Translations under genes and position numbers: made by a program
Shown here: positions 63,322 through 64,000 of the stretch, one piece after another
Layout of the letters: the number at the start of each line of letters is the position of its first letter
How positions within the stretch are numbered: the first letter of the stretch is position 1
The notes under the pieces: generated by a model
Database searches by the model: none
What the model was told of the DNA's origin: nothing
The model's input: the letters and a program-made list of their open reading frames with translations, nothing else
DNA from: Lunularia cruciata
Taxonomy: Eukaryota; Streptophyta; Marchantiopsida; Lunulariales; Lunulariaceae
NCBI GenBank assembly: GCA_948567375.1
Contig: OX419758.1
Span: 27,223,001 to 27,287,000 of the forward strand
Length of the DNA: 64,000 nt
Reading direction: 5' to 3'

Positions 63322-63841
63322 TCAGGTGGACTGAAGATGAGTCTCAGCAGCTGAGGAACTAACTGGAGCCGAAGTTGGAATTGAATTGAGTTTCCTCGAA
63401 TTTCCTTTTGCATCACCCTGTTTATGTGGGGTACTCATCAGGTAGAGAGGTTCATTCTGTTCCAATCGAGTGAGAAGATTTACGCGTTCTGATTCGAACG
63501 GGACGTCATCCGGGAATAGTAAATGATCTTGTTGCAAATGCAGGAAGTGAGAGTTGAGTGGCTCGTATTTTTGGAATTCTTTTTGAAATTAATACTCGAA
63601 TTCTTGCTGTCGTAACCACTGAGAATGAAGCTGTCTTCACCTTCCACTGTCCACTGTCCACTGTCCACAGAGCGTGATACCAAATCAGCTCGATTTTCAT
63701 GCACTGTTTGAGAGTCAGCACTACAGTGAAGCATGCTGAGGATTCTGTCATTGCTATTAGTTTCATCGGGTTTTCGTGCGCTAGAACTGTCTCCAATGTC
63801 GTAAGGAGAGATCAATTCTTGAGGCACAGAGGCTAAGTATC
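63322..63841 (-). other. Possible 3'-terminal exon(s) of an unidentified minus-strand gene
   Basis: Two minus-strand frames stay open. The upstream one (63,840-63,480; SVPQELISPYDIGDSSSA.. start) is preceded at 63,842 by a good splice acceptor, a pyrimidine-rich tract ending TTTGCAG. The downstream one (63,570-63,322; HFLHLQQDHLLFPDDVPFES.., ending AAETHLQST) is in another frame. Both are rich in Ser/Asn/Asp and I recognise no domain. A spliced gene entering from beyond the window is possible, but codon-level support is weak. A perfect triplication of GTCCACT lies at about 63,647-63,667. Confidence 0.25.
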
Positions 63842-64000
63842 TGCAAACAAGATTTCAGAAGTCCGTTCACGAGTGTGCTGGAGTCCATGGAAGAAGGAAA
63901 ATATCTGCGTCGGTCCACTAAGTGGTTTTTTGTGGCTGTACTAGCGTCACGGCATGCTTCCGGAGGGATGGAACTATCTGGTTGGTTTGGCTGTAGCTGT

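Overview
This is nuclear DNA of a streptophyte, most likely a land plant and possibly of bryophyte grade. The evidence is a plant-type DHH1/RH8-like helicase, a fused PabA-PabB aminodeoxychorismate synthase with a transit-peptide-like leader, a Nopp140/SRP40-type protein with a LisH start, GT-AG introns of about 75-500 bp, and Ty3/gypsy retrotransposons primed by initiator tRNA-Met. The species cannot be named from the sequence.

Layout. From 1 to about 15.3 kb is an AT-rich graveyard of nested, stop-ridden LTR retrotransposons of three families, called here A, B and C. From 15.3 to 21 kb is AT-rich DNA in which I see no gene. An intact, intronless DEAD-box helicase gene lies at 22.0-23.5 kb, behind a 500-bp polypurine stretch. 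From 23.5 to 28.1 kb is non-coding and repeat sequence. From 28.1 to 44.9 kb is one large minus-strand family-B element, broken by two later insertions: a nearly complete 5.6-kb family-A chromovirus (36,241-41,882) and a 1.66-kb element with a 7-bp target duplication (32,715-34,369). The Nopp140-like gene (7 exons, 825 aa) is at 45.8-49.9 kb, a broken TFIIE-alpha fragment near 52 kb, and the ADCS gene (13 exons, 1,048 aa) at 53.0-59.5 kb. The rest is mostly non-coding, with a foldback at 61.1-61.4 kb and a possible minus-strand terminal exon near 63.5 kb.

The main discovery is family B. Read on the minus strand, it has the order gag, protease, C5-DNA-cytosine methyltransferase, reverse transcriptase, RNase H, integrase, PHD finger, LTR. 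Methyltransferase motifs I, II, IV, VI, VIII, IX and X can all be recognised, and the PHD finger is seen in two diverged copies. A retrotransposon that carries both a DNA-methylation writer and a histone-tail reader is unusual. Methyltransferase capture by retrotransposons has been reported in dinoflagellates and charophyte algae; the pairing with a PHD finger, in a probable land plant, looks new to me. Family A instead has a C-terminal chromodomain, and its LTR holds perfect heat-shock-element arrays.

The three host genes have unrelated roles: mRNA decay and translational repression (DHH1), nucleolar/snoRNP biogenesis (Nopp140) and folate synthesis (ADCS). All transposon genes here are broken except the family-A gag.
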